A stretch of 64,000 nucleotides of DNA from an uncultured Flavobacteriaceae bacterium (GTDB taxonomy: Bacteria; Bacteroidota; Bacteroidia; Flavobacteriales; Flavobacteriaceae), in the NCBI GenBank assembly GCA_943788165.1, contig CALSPF010000001.1, positions 310,001 through 374,000 of the forward strand. The letters run 5' to 3'. Below the pieces are notes generated by a model that ran no database searches, had not been told where the DNA came from, and was given only the letters and a program-made list of their open reading frames with translations. The position numbers and the translations under genes are program-made. This document shows positions 1 through 8,327 of this stretch, piece after piece (positions within the stretch are counted from its first letter, which is position 1; the number at the start of each line of letters is the position of its first letter).

Positions 1-453
1 GTGAAAAACCAGTTGACGGGTGAGTTTGGTGGTGTGCCAGATGTACAACGTCAGTATAAAGCCGCAGGAATTGAAACGGTTGTTGTGGGTGACCATAACT
101 ATGGTGAAGGTTCCTCACGTGAGCATGCGGCTATGGAACCTCGCTTCCTAGGTGTTAAAGTTGTTTTAGTGAAGTCTTTTGCACGTATCCACGAAACAAA
201 CTTGAAGAAACAAGGGATGTTAGGGATCACCTTCGCTAACGAATCAGATTATGATTTGATTCAAGAAGACGACACCTTCAATTTTATCGACCTGAAGGAT
301 TTTGCTCCCGGAAAACAAATCACTGTTGAGGTGGTTCATGCAGATGGTTCAAAAAATACCATTAGGGCTAATCACACCTATAATATTCAGCAAATTGAAT
401 GGTTCAAAGAAGGTTCTGCTTTGAACCTAATCAAGAAAGAAAACGCAGCTTAA
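1..453 (+). CDS. Aconitate hydratase, C-terminal fragment (5' end outside window)
   Basis: This is the C-terminal swivel (domain 4) part of a mitochondrial-type aconitase, which interconverts citrate and isocitrate in the TCA cycle in the cytoplasm. The motif [15 protein letters not shown] near residue 31 is the conserved swivel-domain signature that contributes the Arg/Ser substrate-binding residues, and [15 protein letters not shown] follows it. Family members are about 750 residues, so some 600 residues, including the [4Fe-4S] ligands, lie upstream of the window. The GTG at base 1 is most likely an internal valine codon (VKNQLTGE), not a start. A weak terminator-like hairpin follows the stop. 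Confidence 0.95.
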   Translation: MKNQLTGEFGGVPDVQRQYKAAGIETVVVGDHNYGEGSSREHAAMEPRFLGVKVVLVKSFARIHETNLKKQGMLGITFANESDYDLIQEDDTFNFIDLKDFAPGKQITVEVVHADGSKNTIRANHTYNIQQIEWFKEGSALNLIKKENAA

Positions 454-470
454 GCAATCGTTTGATTCAT

Positions 471-499
471 AAAACACCACTTTTATCGGGGTTTTTTTT
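471..499 (+). terminator. Probable terminator after the aconitase gene
   Basis: AAAACACC and GGGGTTTT can pair with one mismatch around a short loop, and the 3' arm runs into a tract of eight T. It lies 18 bases after the aconitase stop codon and before the lipoprotein gene. The stem is weak, so the call is tentative. Confidence 0.4.
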
Positions 500-554
500 A
501 TGAATGATTTTCAAGTATTTATATAAGTATAATAAATAAACTTATTTTTGTTGA

Positions 555-1787
555 ATGAAGTTTAACTCAGGCACCTTTATTGTTTCGTTTATACTACTCT
601 TTGTGGTTGCCTGCACTCCACCTATTTTTGAGCCACCCGTACAAGAAGAGGAAGCACGAAACCCAAACTGGGAGAATGTAGGAAGCCTCAATGCTTCTTT
701 TATTTCTACCTCCAGATCTATAGGTATTTCAACAAATACTGGTTCTCCTTCTTTTGATGTTACTTTTATTGCTTCAGCGAGTAATATTGATAGTTTGGTC
801 TGGTCTTTTCCCGGAGGGACAACAAACGATTTAATTGATGAAATTAGTGAAACCGTATCATATGACGCTTATGGGCGCTATGATGTTGGTTTAGAGGTTT
901 TTAATCGAGACAATGCAGATAGTCGTTATTTTGAAAATTTTATCGAGCTCTATTATAAAGATAACTTATTGTTCGATGGTTCAGACGCAACCAGCTGGAC
1001 GGTGAGTGGCACTGCTGTTGGGACCACAGTTTTTACCCATCCAGTTGATGAGAACGGAGTGCCCTACAGTAATAGGGCGATGCTTTCTTATTCAGTTGAG
1101 CAAAAGGTTGAAGCGCTGAAAAACTTCTCCGATTTTCCAACCAATGATCTTGTGTTAGAGTTTGATTATAAATTGGAACGTCTTCCAGTCCTTTACATTG
1201 ATAACAGCATGCTGTCTGGAACTTCGTTAACTTCTCCAGATTCAGCAGAATACGTTTCTCCTGCCAATACCGCATTGATAACCAATACTACCCGCGTAGA
1301 ATCTCCAGTCATTTATCCAGGAGAAAAGCGTTTTTCTATTGAGTACAACAATATTCCTGTTTGGACAGCAACACGGATCAATGAAGGGTTTTATGAACAT
1401 GTTCTTTTGGACTTACCCTCGCTTTCTTCATTTGCGATTGCATTATTGCGAGAACCTCAAGAAATGATCACGAAATTGATTCCATTTGTGCCTAATGCTT
1501 CAGTGATGGAATCGCCTCGAACCGTCGGTACAGCAACCGTTTCGACCAGTCAAAACCCTTCTGGTGATGATGATAATGACGGGGTAAGTAATATAGCCGA
1601 TGCATTCCCGGAAAATCCTTCTGAGCAGTTGGATACCGATAGAGATGGCTATGGTAACAATTTCGACAACGACGATGACGGGGATGGTTATTTGGACACA
1701 ACAGAAGTTGCCAACGGATCTGACCCCTTGATGACACAAGTATTCCAAACTATGTCATTCAACACGTTCGCTATCCTTATGACTTAA
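555..1787 (+). CDS. PKD-domain lipoprotein with thrombospondin type 3 repeats (3' end probably frameshifted)
   Basis: Predicted surface or outer-membrane lipoprotein of unknown substrate. Residues 1-20 are a hydrophobic signal followed by a lipobox cysteine (VVACTPP). A PKD-like beta-sandwich spans about residues 70-135 (SLVWSFPGG, YDVGLEVFN). Acidic Ca-binding thrombospondin type 3 repeats (DDDNDGVSN, DTDRDGYGNN, DDDGDGYLD) lie near residues 338-390. The written frame ends in an unconvincing tail (MTQVFQTMSFN). In another frame GSDPL continues into DDTSIPNYVIQHVRY and stops at 1825, which matches how TSP3 proteins usually read on, so one G is probably missing near 1729. The corrected stop would overlap the stop of the convergent FAD oxidase gene by four bases. 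PKD domains in Bacteroidota often occur in polysaccharide-binding proteins; no binding function is shown here. Confidence 0.8.
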   Translation: MKFNSGTFIVSFILLFVVACTPPIFEPPVQEEEARNPNWENVGSLNASFISTSRSIGISTNTGSPSFDVTFIASASNIDSLVWSFPGGTTNDLIDEISETVSYDAYGRYDVGLEVFNRDNADSRYFENFIELYYKDNLLFDGSDATSWTVSGTAVGTTVFTHPVDENGVPYSNRAMLSYSVEQKVEALKNFSDFPTNDLVLEFDYKLERLPVLYIDNSMLSGTSLTSPDSAEYVSPANTALITNTTRVESPVIYPGEKRFSIEYNNIPVWTATRINEGFYEHVLLDLPSLSSFAIALLREPQEMITKLIPFVPNASVMESPRTVGTATVSTSQNPSGDDDNDGVSNIADAFPENPSEQLDTDRDGYGNNFDNDDDGDGYLDTTEVANGSDPLMTQVFQTMSFNTFAILMT

Positions 1788-1821
1788 ACATTCGGAATAT
1801 GACCATTAAAATGAAAGAAGA

Positions 1822-3198
1822 CTAAACGCTGACAATTCTTCCAGGGTTTAGTATGTTTTTTGGGTCCAATGCTCGCTTTAAAGTGCGCATCAAATTAATC
1901 TCATTTTCGGTTCTAGAAGTAGAAAGGTATTTCTTCTTATCTAATCCAATTCCATGTTCAGCCGAAACGGACCCCTTGTTTCTTTGAAGACAGCCATAGA
2001 TAATGGCATTGATTGCATCGATGATTTCAGGCGAATTTTCTTTCTTTCCAATAATGAAATGAATATTTCCATCGGCCACATGTCCAAAAGGGAAAATCTT
2101 TTCGACAAAATCAAGTTGCTCTAGTTGTTCAACAGCAGCATCTATTTCTTTGCCAATTACCGGAATGGGTAAGCTAATGTCGAAATGCTGGTCGAACTGG
2201 GCCAAGTCGGCCAAGACAGAAACATCTTCTCTTATCTTCCAAATACCTTGAAGCTCGCGATCACTTTGGGCTAATACCCCATCACCAATAAGTTCTTTTT
2301 CAAAGGCCTCTGCAATGAGGTCCTCCAAACGGTTGAAGTCGGATGTTGTATCTCCACCCAGACTCTCGATGAAGACATAATAAGGGAAATTGTTCGGGAT
2401 AGGGGCCGAAAAATCGGGGGCAGAAGTCATGGCAATATAGGTGCGTTGCCACATTAACTCAAAGCCAGAAAGGGTGCCTGCAAGTCCCTTTTCCATGAAC
2501 TTGAGCAAAGCAATGACATTCTCGTAATTATCTAGTCCTACGATGGCCGAAGAACGACTTTGCGGTTTTTCCTGCAAACGAAAAACAACTCTGGTAATGA
2601 TTCCTAATGTCCCTTCAGCACCAATAAACAATTGTTTTAGGTCATAGCCAGAATTGTCTTTGATGATTTTCTTTAGGGAGGAAATAATGGTTCCGTCGGC
2701 TAAAACGGCTTCTAGTCCAAGCACCATTTGCCGGGTCATGCCGTATCGAAAAACACGTAATCCACCAGCGTTGGTAGAGACTACTCCGCCAACCTGTGCC
2801 GATCCTTTGGCACCAAAACTAAGGGGTAAAAAAAGATTTTCATCGTTGGCCGCATCAATGGCATTTTCAAGAATCACCCCTGCCTGTACGGTAATGGTTC
2901 TACTTTTTTCATCGATTTCTTCAATGCTATTCATTTTTTCCAAGGAGATAACCAATTGCTTTTCTTGGGTTTGTGTTCCCCCTACTAAATTGGTAACTCC
3001 ACCGTGGACCACTACTTCCTGGTTGTTTTCATGACACAGCTTCATGATGGCTGAGACCTCTTCTGTGCTTCTGGGGAAAACAATAGCTAAAGCGGCTAAT
3101 GGAATGTCTGTTTTCCAAATATGGGTAAAGCGGTTTTTTTCTTTCCCGTGGGCAAGAATATTATTTTCTCCTACAATGGATGTGAGTTCTTGGATCAT
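1822..3198 (-). CDS. FAD-linked oxidase, GlcD / D-lactate dehydrogenase family
   Basis: Flavoprotein of the FAD-binding type 4 family that oxidises a 2-hydroxyacid such as D-lactate, glycolate or D-2-hydroxyglutarate to the 2-oxoacid. The FAD-binding loop VVHGGVTNLVGGTQ lies near residue 62 and GAKGSAQVGGVVSTNAGG follows near residue 130. The C-terminal FAD-oxidase domain ends with the family signature SAEHGIGLDKKKY near residue 412 and LDPKNILNPGRI at the end. The length of 458 fits the single-subunit GlcD-like enzymes. No iron-sulfur domain is fused. The substrate cannot be decided from sequence alone. It is followed by alanine dehydrogenase on the same strand, a plausible pairing around pyruvate. 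Confidence 0.88.
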   Translation of the reverse strand: MIQELTSIVGENNILAHGKEKNRFTHIWKTDIPLAALAIVFPRSTEEVSAIMKLCHENNQEVVVHGGVTNLVGGTQTQEKQLVISLEKMNSIEEIDEKSRTITVQAGVILENAIDAANDENLFLPLSFGAKGSAQVGGVVSTNAGGLRVFRYGMTRQMVLGLEAVLADGTIISSLKKIIKDNSGYDLKQLFIGAEGTLGIITRVVFRLQEKPQSRSSAIVGLDNYENVIALLKFMEKGLAGTLSGFELMWQRTYIAMTSAPDFSAPIPNNFPYYVFIESLGGDTTSDFNRLEDLIAEAFEKELIGDGVLAQSDRELQGIWKIREDVSVLADLAQFDQHFDISLPIPVIGKEIDAAVEQLEQLDFVEKIFPFGHVADGNIHFIIGKKENSPEIIDAINAIIYGCLQRNKGSVSAEHGIGLDKKKYLSTSRTENEINLMRTLKRALDPKNILNPGRIVSV

Positions 3199-3229
3199 TG
3201 TGCATTTTCAGTACATCAAATGTAGCAAA

Positions 3230-4336
3230 TCAAATGGCGTTATCATATAGCGGTAGATCAAAAGTGTTGGCTACTGGGGCATGTACAATTTTTCCATCAT
3301 AAATGGACAAGCCCTTTTTTAAGGCTTCATTGTTCGTGCAGGCTTCTTTCCACCCTTGATTGGCCAGAAGTAGCACGAAGGGTAGGGTAGTGTTATTTAA
3401 GGCGTTGGTGGAGGTTCTGGGAACTGCACCAGGGATATTGGCTACACAGTAATGAACAATCTCATTGACGACAAAGGTGGGTTCTTCATGGGTTGTGGGT
3501 TGAGAGGTTTCAAAGCATCCGCCTTGGTCAACGGCCAAATCGACCAAAACAGTTCCAGCTTCCATTTTTTGGAGCATTTTACGAGAGATGATATTGGGTG
3601 CTTTGGCACCAGGAATAAGCACAGCTCCAATGATGAGATCACTATCGCTTATATTTTTTGCAATGGTTTCTTGTGAAGAAAAGAGTGGGGTGACATTGGA
3701 CGGCAATACCTCGCTAAGGTAACGTAAACGGTCTAGGTTTATGTCTAGTAAAAGGACCTGTGCACCAATACCTGCAGCCATTTTTGCTGCCTCAGTTCCC
3801 ACAACACCAGCACCAATGATCATTACTTTGGCTGGGGCAGAACCCGGTACTCCCCCCAAAAGCTGCCCTTTTCCGCCTTGGGGCTTTTCTAGGTATTTTG
3901 CTCCTTGTTGTATAGACATTCTTCCGGCAACTTGCGACATAGGGGTAAGTAAAGGCAAACGACCTTGTTTGTCCTCAACCGATTCATAGGCAATGCAAAT
4001 AGCTTTGCTTTTGATCATGGCTTCTGTTAACTCTAATGAAGAAGCAAAATGAAAGTAGTTGAACACAATTTGCCCTGCCCGGATTAATTCGTATTCTGCA
4101 GCCAAAGGTTCTTTTACTTTAACAATCATATCTGCTTTGGCATAAACTTCTTCTGCTGAAGCAACAATGGTCGCACCTGCGGCGATATAGTCTTCATCTG
4201 ACATTCCGCTGCCCAAACCAGCACTGGTTTCCAAAAGCACACGATGTCCTTGGTTGGTGAGTGCCATTACACTAGCAGTGTTTAAGCCTACACGAAATTC
4301 ATTGTTTTTTATCTCTTTGGGAATGCCTATGATCAT
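3230..4336 (-). CDS. ald: Alanine dehydrogenase
   Basis: NAD-dependent L-alanine dehydrogenase catalysing L-alanine to pyruvate plus ammonium in the cytoplasm. It begins MIIGIPKEIKNNEFRVG, the family N-terminus. Catalytic-site residues appear as VKEPLAAEY (Lys near 74) and NYFHFASS (His near 95). The Rossmann motif IIGAGVVGTEAAKMA lies near residue 165, and the substrate region VDLAVDQGGCFE near 260. The ORF track starts six codons earlier. I prefer the ATG at 4336 because a promoter -7 element lies at 4352-4359, which would overlap the longer start. The length of 368 residues is normal for the family. It is on the same strand as the FAD oxidase, 31 bases upstream of it. Confidence 0.95.
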   Translation of the reverse strand: MIIGIPKEIKNNEFRVGLNTASVMALTNQGHRVLLETSAGLGSGMSDEDYIAAGATIVASAEEVYAKADMIVKVKEPLAAEYELIRAGQIVFNYFHFASSLELTEAMIKSKAICIAYESVEDKQGRLPLLTPMSQVAGRMSIQQGAKYLEKPQGGKGQLLGGVPGSAPAKVMIIGAGVVGTEAAKMAAGIGAQVLLLDINLDRLRYLSEVLPSNVTPLFSSQETIAKNISDSDLIIGAVLIPGAKAPNIISRKMLQKMEAGTVLVDLAVDQGGCFETSQPTTHEEPTFVVNEIVHYCVANIPGAVPRTSTNALNNTTLPFVLLLANQGWKEACTNNEALKKGLSIYDGKIVHAPVANTFDLPLYDNAI

Positions 4337-4351
4337 TTGTGAAATTTTGCA

Positions 4352-4381
4352 CAAAAATAGGAATTAATGTTAATAATACAA
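4352..4381 (-). promoter_or_regulatory. Bacteroidota-type promoter for ald
   Basis: On the minus strand a -33 TTG (4379-4381) and a -7 TATTTTTG (4352-4359) are separated by 19 bases, matching the TTG / TAnnTTTG consensus of the phylum's primary sigma factor. It lies 15 bases upstream of the preferred ald start codon. Confidence 0.65.
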
Positions 4382-4483
4382 CATTATTGATTCATCACTA
4401 GCAGAAAAAAATACGAAAACTTTGGGTCTTCTTTTTACCGAAGAGGCTGGAAAAGTGATATGAGGTTAAAATTGGCTTGTGGT

Positions 4484-4861
4484 TTAGAAAAAGATAAGCA
4501 CCGACTCGGGATAAATAATAGTCAAGAAAATAAGATAACTGCATATAAAACCTTGGATAAACAGCACCTTTATTAAAGTGCTATATTTCATTTTGTTAAT
4601 GATTTCAGAAAAAAATCTCAGTCCATTGAGATAAACGAAACAGCATCCAATTATAAACGATAGAATGATTTTGCCCCATTCAATGGACAAATCGAGACTA
4701 AGTTCAGTCAATACAGAATAATCATGATTACTAATGTTATCGATTAGTTGTTCGAGTAGTTCTCTTGTTCTTTTCTTGCGCTGAGATAAATTTCTTGCAT
4801 GTTTACCAAAATTTTCAAAAAAACAATCGATATAATGAGGATCGAGAAAATAACGAACCAT
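4484..4861 (-). CDS. Hypothetical two-helix membrane protein
   Basis: I do not recognise a family. The 125-residue product has a charged N-terminal half (KHARNLSQRKKRTRELLEQL near residues 20-40, likely helical) and two hydrophobic segments near residues 64-80 (IILSFIIGCCFVYLNG) and 98-118 (IKVLFIQGFICSYLIFLTII). It ends in a hydrophobic tail. This suggests a small inner-membrane protein with a cytoplasmic N-terminus. It stands alone between ald and the acetyltransferase gene, with gaps of more than 110 bases on either side. It lies in the AT-rich accessory stretch of the window. A non-coding origin is not excluded. Confidence 0.5.
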   Translation of the reverse strand: MVRYFLDPHYIDCFFENFGKHARNLSQRKKRTRELLEQLIDNISNHDYSVLTELSLDLSIEWGKIILSFIIGCCFVYLNGLRFFSEIINKMKYSTLIKVLFIQGFICSYLIFLTIIYPESVLIFF

Positions 4862-4978
4862 AGAAATTTCAAAAAAAGAAGAAGAGGACTTTTACGGGTT
4901 TTAAGAACTGGCGAACTGTTTTTTAATCTAATTTGTTTTGGGCAAAAATAGCGCCACTGTTTAAATAGACCAAATATT

Positions 4979-5548
4979 TTATTGGCTGTTGTTAAATGGA
5001 TTTTTTATATCATAGCATTGGTGACGTATGTGGTTGGGCTGATTCAATAATTTTGGATGATTAAATTCTCCTCTTTTTGTCATTCCGATTTTCTTCATGA
5101 CATTTTCAGACTTTTGGTTATGGATTGTACAAACGGCGATTAGCGTGTTTATTTTTAATACATTAAAGACATATTCAATACATCTTTTTGCACCTTCTGT
5201 TGCGTATCCCATTCCCCAAGCGCTTCTTTTTAGTCTCCACCCAATGTCTATCGCAGGCGTAAAGTCTGTTTTGTATTCTTGATAGGCCAACCCTATCATT
5301 CCTATAAACTCGTTAGTGTCATGAAGCTCTACCGCATAGTAAGTATACCCTTTTTCCATTAAGTGAACGTTGAATTTATTGAGTAGCTGTTCAACTTCTT
5401 TTTTGGATAAGGTTTTTGGAAAATGTTCCATGACCTTTTCATCAGAATTTAGTTGAGCAAATTCTACCAAATCGCAGTTGGTCCATTTCCGAAACCCTAG
5501 CCGCTCAGATGTAAAGATGTAGTTACAGCTGGTCATTTTGTTAGCCAT
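4979..5548 (-). CDS. GNAT family N-acetyltransferase (RimJ/RimL-like)
   Basis: Cytoplasmic acetyl-CoA-dependent N-acetyltransferase, similar in layout to ribosomal-protein or small-molecule acetylating RimJ/RimL enzymes. Sequence cues are FTSERLGFRKW at the N-terminus, the IGMIGLAYQE strand, and the acetyl-CoA loop RSAWGMGYATEGAKRCIEY that carries the GNAT motif A. The C-terminal IHNQKSENVMKKIGM is the typical RimJ ending. The ORF track extends to 5629, where an ATGA overlap with the upstream gene would allow coupling. However, the first 27 residues have no GNAT counterpart, so I prefer the start at 5548 (or 5536). The substrate is unknown. Confidence 0.82.
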   Translation of the reverse strand: MANKMTSCNYIFTSERLGFRKWTNCDLVEFAQLNSDEKVMEHFPKTLSKKEVEQLLNKFNVHLMEKGYTYYAVELHDTNEFIGMIGLAYQEYKTDFTPAIDIGWRLKRSAWGMGYATEGAKRCIEYVFNVLKINTLIAVCTIHNQKSENVMKKIGMTKRGEFNHPKLLNQPNHIRHQCYDIKNPFNNSQ

Positions 5549-5625
5549 ATGATTCCGAAAAGTGCCAGCAAAAATGGAAAAAGAAAAATGGTTTGCCTCA
5601 GAAAAAACCAAAACAAAAATTGCCC

Positions 5626-6087
5626 TCATTGTAGTCCCCCCATTTCTATAACATTTCCTTTTTGATTTATTTGAACCAATTTGTCATATTCCATTTTCAT
5701 GAATTCAGCTTCAGGGATTTTTAAGTCAATAATACCGATATCATTCAACCCTTTTTTATAGCCTTTAAACGCTGCTCTGGGGTGTATCCAAAGACTATAT
5801 CCCATTGCCCATAAGCTAAAAAGACAAATGGGAAAATGTTTCCATAGCCCAGTCGATATTTCCCATCCAGCAATAAACGCCTCACCTTTCCAGCTGGTAT
5901 CGCAATTGTTCAACAAGTGTTGTATATCGTAAATATGAATTACATCTTTCCTAAACTTAGGGTTAGGTAGTGATAAATTAATCCCGAATACTTTTAATTC
6001 GAATGTATCTTTATTTATGCCTCCGTCCTTCGGGATTCCATTATGATGGTAAAATTCAGCTAGTAATTTGTCTAATGTCATTTTCAT
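5626..6087 (-). CDS. Coq4-like hypothetical protein
   Basis: This 153-residue protein contains YDIQHLLNNCDTSWKGE followed by AFIAGWEIS near residues 53-80. The pattern D-x2-H-x11-E matches the HDxxHx11E metal-site motif of the COQ4 ubiquinone-biosynthesis scaffold family, except that the first His is Tyr here. Downstream GLWKHFPICLFSLWAMGY resembles the family's hydrophobic helix. COQ4 family proteins are known to bind zinc and lipid; that this protein does so is inference. Its stop (TGA) overlaps an ATG that could start the next gene, the acetyltransferase, suggesting co-transcription. The function in a menaquinone-using flavobacterium is unknown. Confidence 0.55.
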   Translation of the reverse strand: MKMTLDKLLAEFYHHNGIPKDGGINKDTFELKVFGINLSLPNPKFRKDVIHIYDIQHLLNNCDTSWKGEAFIAGWEISTGLWKHFPICLFSLWAMGYSLWIHPRAAFKGYKKGLNDIGIIDLKIPEAEFMKMEYDKLVQINQKGNVIEMGGLQ

Positions 6088-6442
6088 TGGGTGTAAAAAG
6101 GCATTAAACTAATTGAACCCTACCAATAATCCATCTTTAAAATGTTCCCAGTCTCTTATTACAATTTAAACAACAATAAGCACTAAAAAAAGTAAGGTTG
6201 TTTTTAACAGATTTAGTTTTTTTAATTTAGTAGGGGTCATATCTTTCTATTTAGTTGATTTTATAGAATTTAGCGGGCCATAAAAGTGTGGTTTGCTCCT
6301 TTGAAAAAGAAACCCATCAATCAATAATAAATAGAATCTAGCCTTAGGTTTTTTTGGCAGTAGATTAGATTGGGGGGTATTTTCTTTTCATAAATGTAAT
6401 AAAAAAAATAAGCTAGACTTTTAACCAAAACAATAAATATTC
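6088..6442. other. Gene-poor AT-rich interval
   Basis: No convincing gene, hairpin or repeat was found in this roughly 350-base stretch. A 24-codon ORF on the minus strand (6166-6240, MTPTKLKKLNLLKTTLLF) would encode a short basic and hydrophobic peptide, but there is no support for its translation. Runs of A and T dominate. Confidence 0.5.
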
Positions 6443-6622
6443 CTACAAATTATTTTTCTGATTTAGAACGTCAATTTGCTTGGCTATTTCATTCGCTTCA
6501 AAGGTTTTCTGATCGCTCTTACTTCTATTTGTTTTTGACAAATCGAATGCCTCTTTCATTAGGGCTTCATATTTACTTTGTAACTTTTCTAATTCTGTTT
6601 TCTTTTTAAAGATTCCGAACAT
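6443..6622 (-). CDS. Lacal_2735 family small protein (DUF6435-like)
   Basis: A 59-residue charged helical protein starting MFGIFKKKTELEKLQSKYEALM and containing the block KEAFDLSKTNRSKSDQK. This is the hallmark of the flavobacteria-restricted Lacal_2735 family, whose function is unknown. The ORF track runs 46 codons further upstream, but family members start at MFG[IL]FKKK, so I place the start at 6622. The whole product looks like a short coiled coil with a basic N-terminus. The upstream GreA/GreB-like gene is on the same strand. Confidence 0.75.
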   Translation of the reverse strand: MFGIFKKKTELEKLQSKYEALMKEAFDLSKTNRSKSDQKTFEANEIAKQIDVLNQKNNL

Positions 6623-6775
6623 TTGGTAGGATGATTTATGATTAGAATCTAAAGCTACTAAATCTCTTTGACTACTTCTTTCTTTTCTTCTGTCAATCAT
6701 GGAATTGGCTGTTATTGGAAAATTATTGTCAAGTACCCCTCCAACTATCAAAGAAGGCACTTCAGTGAAGTGAAC

Positions 6776-7222
6776 TTAAAGTATCTCGGTAATCGTGCTG
6801 GTTTTCCCATTGAATGAAATTCCCTCCCCTACTTTTTTCCCAAGGAGTAATTTACCAATGGGGCTTTGCCCTGAAATGCAAAAATAATCGGTATTATCTA
6901 TGTTGATTGCTGGAGTAGATATGGCAATATAATAGTTGAGCTGATCTGTTTTGACGAGGGAGCCAAGTCCAGCTTTTTTTGATGTTTTGTGCTTTTCAAG
7001 TGGGATTAAAATACTCAGGTTTCTTTCCATTGCCTTTATTTGTTCCCCTAGTTTTTCTCGTTCTAGCTGAACCATTGCTCTGCCCGTCTCGTGTTTATCG
7101 CCTGCACTACTTTTGCTTTCAGATTCAAGGGCAGCTAGGATCTCTAGTTTTCTTTTTTCATACAGAACTAAGTTCTTGTTGAGGTGGTCTAAACAATGTT
7201 GGAATAATGACTTTTTCAGCAT
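6776..7222 (-). CDS. GreA/GreB-like transcription elongation factor homologue
   Basis: The 148-residue product has an N-terminal charged coiled coil (about residues 1-75) and a C-terminal domain with SPIGKLLLGKKVGEGISF near residue 118, the FKBP-like GreA/GreB C-terminal motif. At the coiled-coil tip, GDKHETG places Asp42 and Glu45 with the same D-x2-E spacing as the Gre-factor acidic tip that stimulates RNA polymerase transcript cleavage. Relatives in flavobacteria are often mislabelled 3-oxoacyl-ACP synthase, and no ketosynthase feature is visible here. It is shorter and more diverged than housekeeping GreA, so it may be a secondary-channel regulator rather than a true cleavage factor. Confidence 0.7.
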   Translation of the reverse strand: MLKKSLFQHCLDHLNKNLVLYEKRKLEILAALESESKSSAGDKHETGRAMVQLEREKLGEQIKAMERNLSILIPLEKHKTSKKAGLGSLVKTDQLNYYIAISTPAINIDNTDYFCISGQSPIGKLLLGKKVGEGISFNGKTSTITEIL

Positions 7223-7459
7223 AGAGCGAAGGTAAGTTTAGCAGAACAACTTGCTTTTATAAAGGTAGAAAAAGTTAACAAGGCAAACGATGTATGCTAG
7301 TCATGATTTTAGGGGCCTATGTTTTTCAAAGTTAACAATAGGCTTTACCAAAGTTGAAACAGGAGGTAGATGAGGTTAAAGACCTGCCTTTGTTTTTGTA
7401 ATAGGTTGGGTTACGGATAATTGCTATATTTAAACATTATTAATCTTAAATCAATTAAA

Positions 7460-7966
7460 ATGAAAAAACTATTATTATTCAGCTTTATACTAGTTGTTAT
7501 TGCATCTTGTCAAGAGCCTGTTAAAGAAAGACACATTGGATTTCATCCAAATCAAGACGAAGACGTTAAAAATACAGGGTGGTATTTAGGAACACAAGAA
7601 GCGGTTGATGTAGTCGTAGCACTTGATAAAGTATGGAAAGAACGTAAATATGACGAGGCTGTAAAATTCTTTGCCGATTCAGTTAGAATTACACCTCCAA
7701 ATGGTAAAAGAGTTTTTTCTGCATCTGAATTTATGAATGGATTTAAAGAAAATGAAAATTCAAATCGGATTACTTGGGATATAACTTCAATCAATTCAAT
7801 TGACATTTCTCCAAATACTGGAGGGGAACACGTTGGTGCTTGGTTCAATATGAAGTATACTGATTCTGTTGGTAAAATTACTGAATGGCAAGGCTATGAA
7901 AGTTATTATGTGGTAGATGGCAAAGTTGTTTGGCTTGACCAGTTTAGACAGAATCCAATTCAATAA
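7460..7966 (+). CDS. NTF2/SnoaL-like lipoprotein
   Basis: Small lipoprotein with signal MKKLLLFSFILVVIASC (Cys at residue 17). The mature part has an NTF2-like layout: an N-terminal helix (VVVALDKVWKERKYDEAVKFF), then SVRITPPNGKRVFSASEFMNGF, and curved strands ending in YESYYVVDGKVVWLDQFRQ. Such cone-shaped folds often bind small ligands or act as SnoaL-type isomerases. No catalytic residue can be assigned. The ORF track begins 13 codons upstream at an ATG; the one at 7460 is preferred because it gives a clean signal peptide. A strong hairpin follows the gene, so it is probably monocistronic. Confidence 0.75.
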   Translation: MKKLLLFSFILVVIASCQEPVKERHIGFHPNQDEDVKNTGWYLGTQEAVDVVVALDKVWKERKYDEAVKFFADSVRITPPNGKRVFSASEFMNGFKENENSNRITWDITSINSIDISPNTGGEHVGAWFNMKYTDSVGKITEWQGYESYYVVDGKVVWLDQFRQNPIQ

Positions 7967-7990
7967 ATACTAATCATTTATAATTTCTAA

Positions 7991-8024
7991 CGTCACTAAT
8001 TAATTTTAGTGGCGTATTCTTTTA
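7991..8024 (+). terminator. Rho-independent terminator after the NTF2-like lipoprotein gene
   Basis: CGTCACTA and TAGTGGCG pair over eight positions with one G-T wobble around an eight-base loop. The stem is followed by TATTCTTTT. It lies 24 bases after the stop codon. Confidence 0.6.
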
Positions 8025-8222
8025 AACCACAGGCATATCTGCTTCCGTTAATTCAGGAACTTCTTTGAAATTAATAGATATTTTATACTAGTAAACGGAA
8101 AGATTCAGTACTTCGTTAAAGGGCAAAGAGTTAAGCCAAATGAGTGCTATAAGTTTAGAAGTGGTTTTGTCGCTAGAAAAAATATTGAGTGTATCTTGTG
8201 GTTCAATCTAAAAACATCTACT

Positions 8223-8327
8223 ATGAAAAAACTGATTTTTATTATAGCAATGTTATTCGTTATATCCATTATCTCTGTTTCTTGTGAAAAAGATGAAGAC
8301 ACAACTGAAAAGTCAAGTGGTTATTAA
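8223..8327 (+). CDS. Very small putative lipoprotein (34 aa)
   Basis: This ORF is too short for the track. It encodes MKKLIFIIAMLFVISIIS followed by VSCEKDEDTTEKSSGY, a hydrophobic signal-like segment, a cysteine and an acidic tail, the usual look of a Bacteroidota lipoprotein N-terminus. It ends 16 residues after the cysteine, so it is either a genuine micro-lipoprotein or the remnant of a longer gene. The reading frame stays open upstream to about 8055, but without an ATG before this one. It sits just upstream of a tRNA gene. Confidence 0.4.
   Translation: MKKLIFIIAMLFVISIISVSCEKDEDTTEKSSGY

Noticed and set aside
1-3. GTG as start codon of the first ORF
   Set aside because: The protein begins in the middle of the aconitase swivel domain; the GTG is an internal valine codon of a truncated gene.
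6166-6240. 24-codon minus-strand ORF MTPTKLKKLNLLKTTLLF...
   Set aside because: Too short and without homology, promoter or context to support translation.
6776-7222. 3-oxoacyl-ACP synthase annotation
   Set aside because: The 148-residue product lacks ketosynthase motifs and ends in a GreA/GreB-like domain.
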